DNA of 15,256 nt from CAYZJK01 sp964479125 (GTDB lineage Bacteria; Patescibacteriota; Saccharimonadia; Saccharimonadales; Saccharimonadaceae), in assembly GCA_964479125.1 (NCBI GenBank), contig CAYZJK010000022.1, positions 1-15,256 of the forward strand, read 5' to 3'. Position 1 is the first letter of the stretch. Every line of letters starts with the position of its first letter. This document shows positions 13,737-15,256 of this stretch, piece after piece. The notes under the pieces were generated by a model. It did not search any database. It was given only the letters and a program-made list of their open reading frames with translations, and was not told the DNA's origin. The position numbers and the translations under genes were made by a program.

Positions 13737-15256
13737 ATGCATTACTATAGTGTCGCCCCAAATAAGCTTATTAGAAGAGATAGTTATCATTTTGCCTATC
13801 ATTCCAATGAACAGATATTACCCGGCACTTTAGTCAAAATTCCAATGGGCAAATCCTCCGCCTACGGCATCGTACTCGAGGAAGTTAAGCAGCCAACATT
13901 CGATACAAGAGCTATCGATAGAATCATTAACCAAGAACCTATTCCAATGGAGCTAGTCAAGACTGCTCTTTGGATAGCTAAGTACTACCAAGTCCACGAG
14001 TCAGCTGCCCTGGCCCTCTTAATTCCACGGGGAGTTGAAAAAAAGCGTCGCCCTAGAGATGAACAAATAGTTGAGTCTAGCAACATAACAGTCTCCCCTA
14101 CCAAAGATCAGCAAAAGGCTATCGACTCGATTCTCGAGATGACCGAAACTACCGGCATCCTACACGGTGTCACTGGCTCAGGAAAAACTCTAGTTTACAT
14201 TAAGCTGGCAGAGGAATATCTAAAGTCAGGCAGATCATCGATTATATTAGTACCTGAAATTACTCTCACCTCACAATTACTCGAGTCGTTTGCGCGCTAC
14301 TTTAAGCCTGAACAATTAATTGTTAACCACTCCAAGCAGACAGAGGCTGAGCGTCATCTGACCTGGCAAAGCACCTTGGAGTCCAAAGAGCCTCGTATCT
14401 ATATTGGACCTCGATCAACTTTATTCTTGCCCATTAACGACATTGGCATGATCGCAGTAGACGAATCGCACGAACCCTCATATCGACAAGACACCACCCC
14501 TAAATACTCAACCCTAAGAGTGGCTACTATTTTAGCTCGCAACCATCGAGCCAAAGCTGTATTTGGTAGCGCCACCCCATCCGTAGCTGAATACTACGCC
14601 GCCAAACAGGCTAACGCTCCAATTATCAAGCTAGACAACACTGCTAAGAAAAGCACCAAGCCTAACATATCAATTATCGATAGTACTAAGCGTGACAACT
14701 TCATCAAGCATCGCTTCCTATCAATTACTGCCCTTAATGAGATAGATAAAGCGCTAGAAAATAATGAACAAGTTTTGGTTTATCATAATCGACGCGGCTC
14801 AGCTCGGATCGTAATGTGCCAGTCCTGTGGTTGGATGGCGGTCGACCCTAGCAACCAGGCGCCTCTCACCCTCCACGCTGATAAACATATGCTAATCAGT
14901 CACCTAACTGGCTATACAACTAAGGTGCCCACCTCGTGTCCAGACTGTTCAAGTTCAGAAATCATCTTTAAGGGCTATGGTACAAAAATGCTGGAGAGTG
15001 AATTAAACAAGCTTTACCCAGACAAGACTATCGGCCGATACGATGGCGACAGCCTGAGCAATGAAACACTCGAAAAACAATATGACTCGATTGTAAGAGG
15101 CGATGTAAATATTATTATCGGCACTCAAGTAGTCGCTAAGGGGCTAGACCTACCTCTACTATCCACGGTCATAATCACCCAAGCCGACGCTGGATTAGCG
15201 CTGCCAGACTACACCGCGAGAGAGCGAACATTTCAATTAATTGCTCAGGCTATTGG
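13737..15256 (+). CDS. priA: Primosomal helicase PriA (partial, runs off right edge)
   Basis: Replication-restart helicase, 506 codons visible; the C-terminus lies outside. Residues 1-100 form a shortened 3'-DNA-binding domain (PGTLVKIPMGKSSAYGIVLE). Helicase motifs follow: Walker A GVTGSGKT (144-151), DESH (242-245; usually DEEH), SYRQDTTPKYS, GSATPS, then GTQVVAKGLDLP and ADAGLALPDYTARERTFQLIAQ. The zinc region keeps C361, C364, C401 and C404, but the inner four cysteines of the family are D370, N373, S388 and T391 at exactly conserved spacing, so only one zinc site remains. The ATG at 13737 is 7 nt behind a TATAAT box and has no SD, so it is probably leaderless. It is the only gene on the plus strand. 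The N-terminus MHYYSVAPN suits the family. Confidence 0.95.
   Translation, partial: MHYYSVAPNKLIRRDSYHFAYHSNEQILPGTLVKIPMGKSSAYGIVLEEVKQPTFDTRAIDRIINQEPIPMELVKTALWIAKYYQVHESAALALLIPRGVEKKRRPRDEQIVESSNITVSPTKDQQKAIDSILEMTETTGILHGVTGSGKTLVYIKLAEEYLKSGRSSIILVPEITLTSQLLESFARYFKPEQLIVNHSKQTEAERHLTWQSTLESKEPRIYIGPRSTLFLPINDIGMIAVDESHEPSYRQDTTPKYSTLRVATILARNHRAKAVFGSATPSVAEYYAAKQANAPIIKLDNTAKKSTKPNISIIDSTKRDNFIKHRFLSITALNEIDKALENNEQVLVYHNRRGSARIVMCQSCGWMAVDPSNQAPLTLHADKHMLISHLTGYTTKVPTSCPDCSSSEIIFKGYGTKMLESELNKLYPDKTIGRYDGDSLSNETLEKQYDSIVRGDVNIIIGTQVVAKGLDLPLLSTVIITQADAGLALPDYTARERTFQLIAQAI

Noticed and set aside
115..15256. TGA recoded to Gly or Trp as in SR1/Gracilibacteria or Mycoplasma
   Set aside because: No in-frame TGA occurs in any of the genes, and Trp and Gly are encoded by their normal codons. 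Absence of TGA stops alone does not show reassignment.
1..15256. Mobile elements, CRISPR arrays, toxin-antitoxin or phage genes
   Set aside because: No transposase, integrase, repeat-spacer pattern or phage protein is seen; all genes are core or core-derived.

Overview
The window looks like a chromosomal housekeeping segment of a small-genome bacterium of the Patescibacteria/CPR, most likely Candidatus Saccharibacteria (TM7). This rests on tightly packed, often overlapping genes, a stand-alone VKOR next to a thioredoxin-fold protein without CXXC, shortened proteins, a eukaryote-like (type 2) IleRS, and a divergent mix of core genes. I place it at phylum level with moderate confidence. There is no phage, IS, CRISPR or tRNA gene. 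The standard code fits: no in-frame TGA interrupts any gene. None of the 15 visible stop codons is TGA either (7 TAA, 8 TAG).

Layout. Fifteen genes run leftward on the minus strand and one runs rightward. Reading leftward from 13707: a degenerate phosphoribosyltransferase; a winged-helix regulator abutting recJ; rpsU-yqeY-adk-map (protein synthesis, AMP/ADP metabolism, N-terminal processing); ftsA-ftsZ-nrdR-thioredoxin-like-VKOR (cell division, a ribonucleotide-reductase-type regulator, disulfide chemistry); a T-box leader, ileS and a bactofilin-like membrane protein interrupted by a 100-N assembly gap; and a degenerate GalU-type nucleotidyltransferase. Positions 1-114 hold a near-consensus promoter firing leftward out of the window. 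On the plus strand priA starts at 13737 and runs off the right edge; it shares a 29-bp divergent promoter region with the phosphoribosyltransferase.

Most interesting content. (1) The ileS leader (4823-5018) is a complete T-box riboswitch: an Ile AUC specifier in the loop of a very short stem, an H-type pseudoknot, a stem III, and an antiterminator with the canonical TGGTACC bulge. (2) NrdR has lost all four zinc-ribbon cysteines, and PriA has lost exactly the four cysteines of one of its two zinc sites. (3) Two enzyme-family members (GalU-like, PRTase-like) have lost signature catalytic motifs and may be pseudoenzymes. (4) Several genes (ftsA, priA, PRTase, galU-like, rpsU) have a -10 box 6-9 nt before the ATG and so probably make leaderless or nearly leaderless mRNAs, while ileS, ftsZ and the bactofilin gene have clear Shine-Dalgarno sites.
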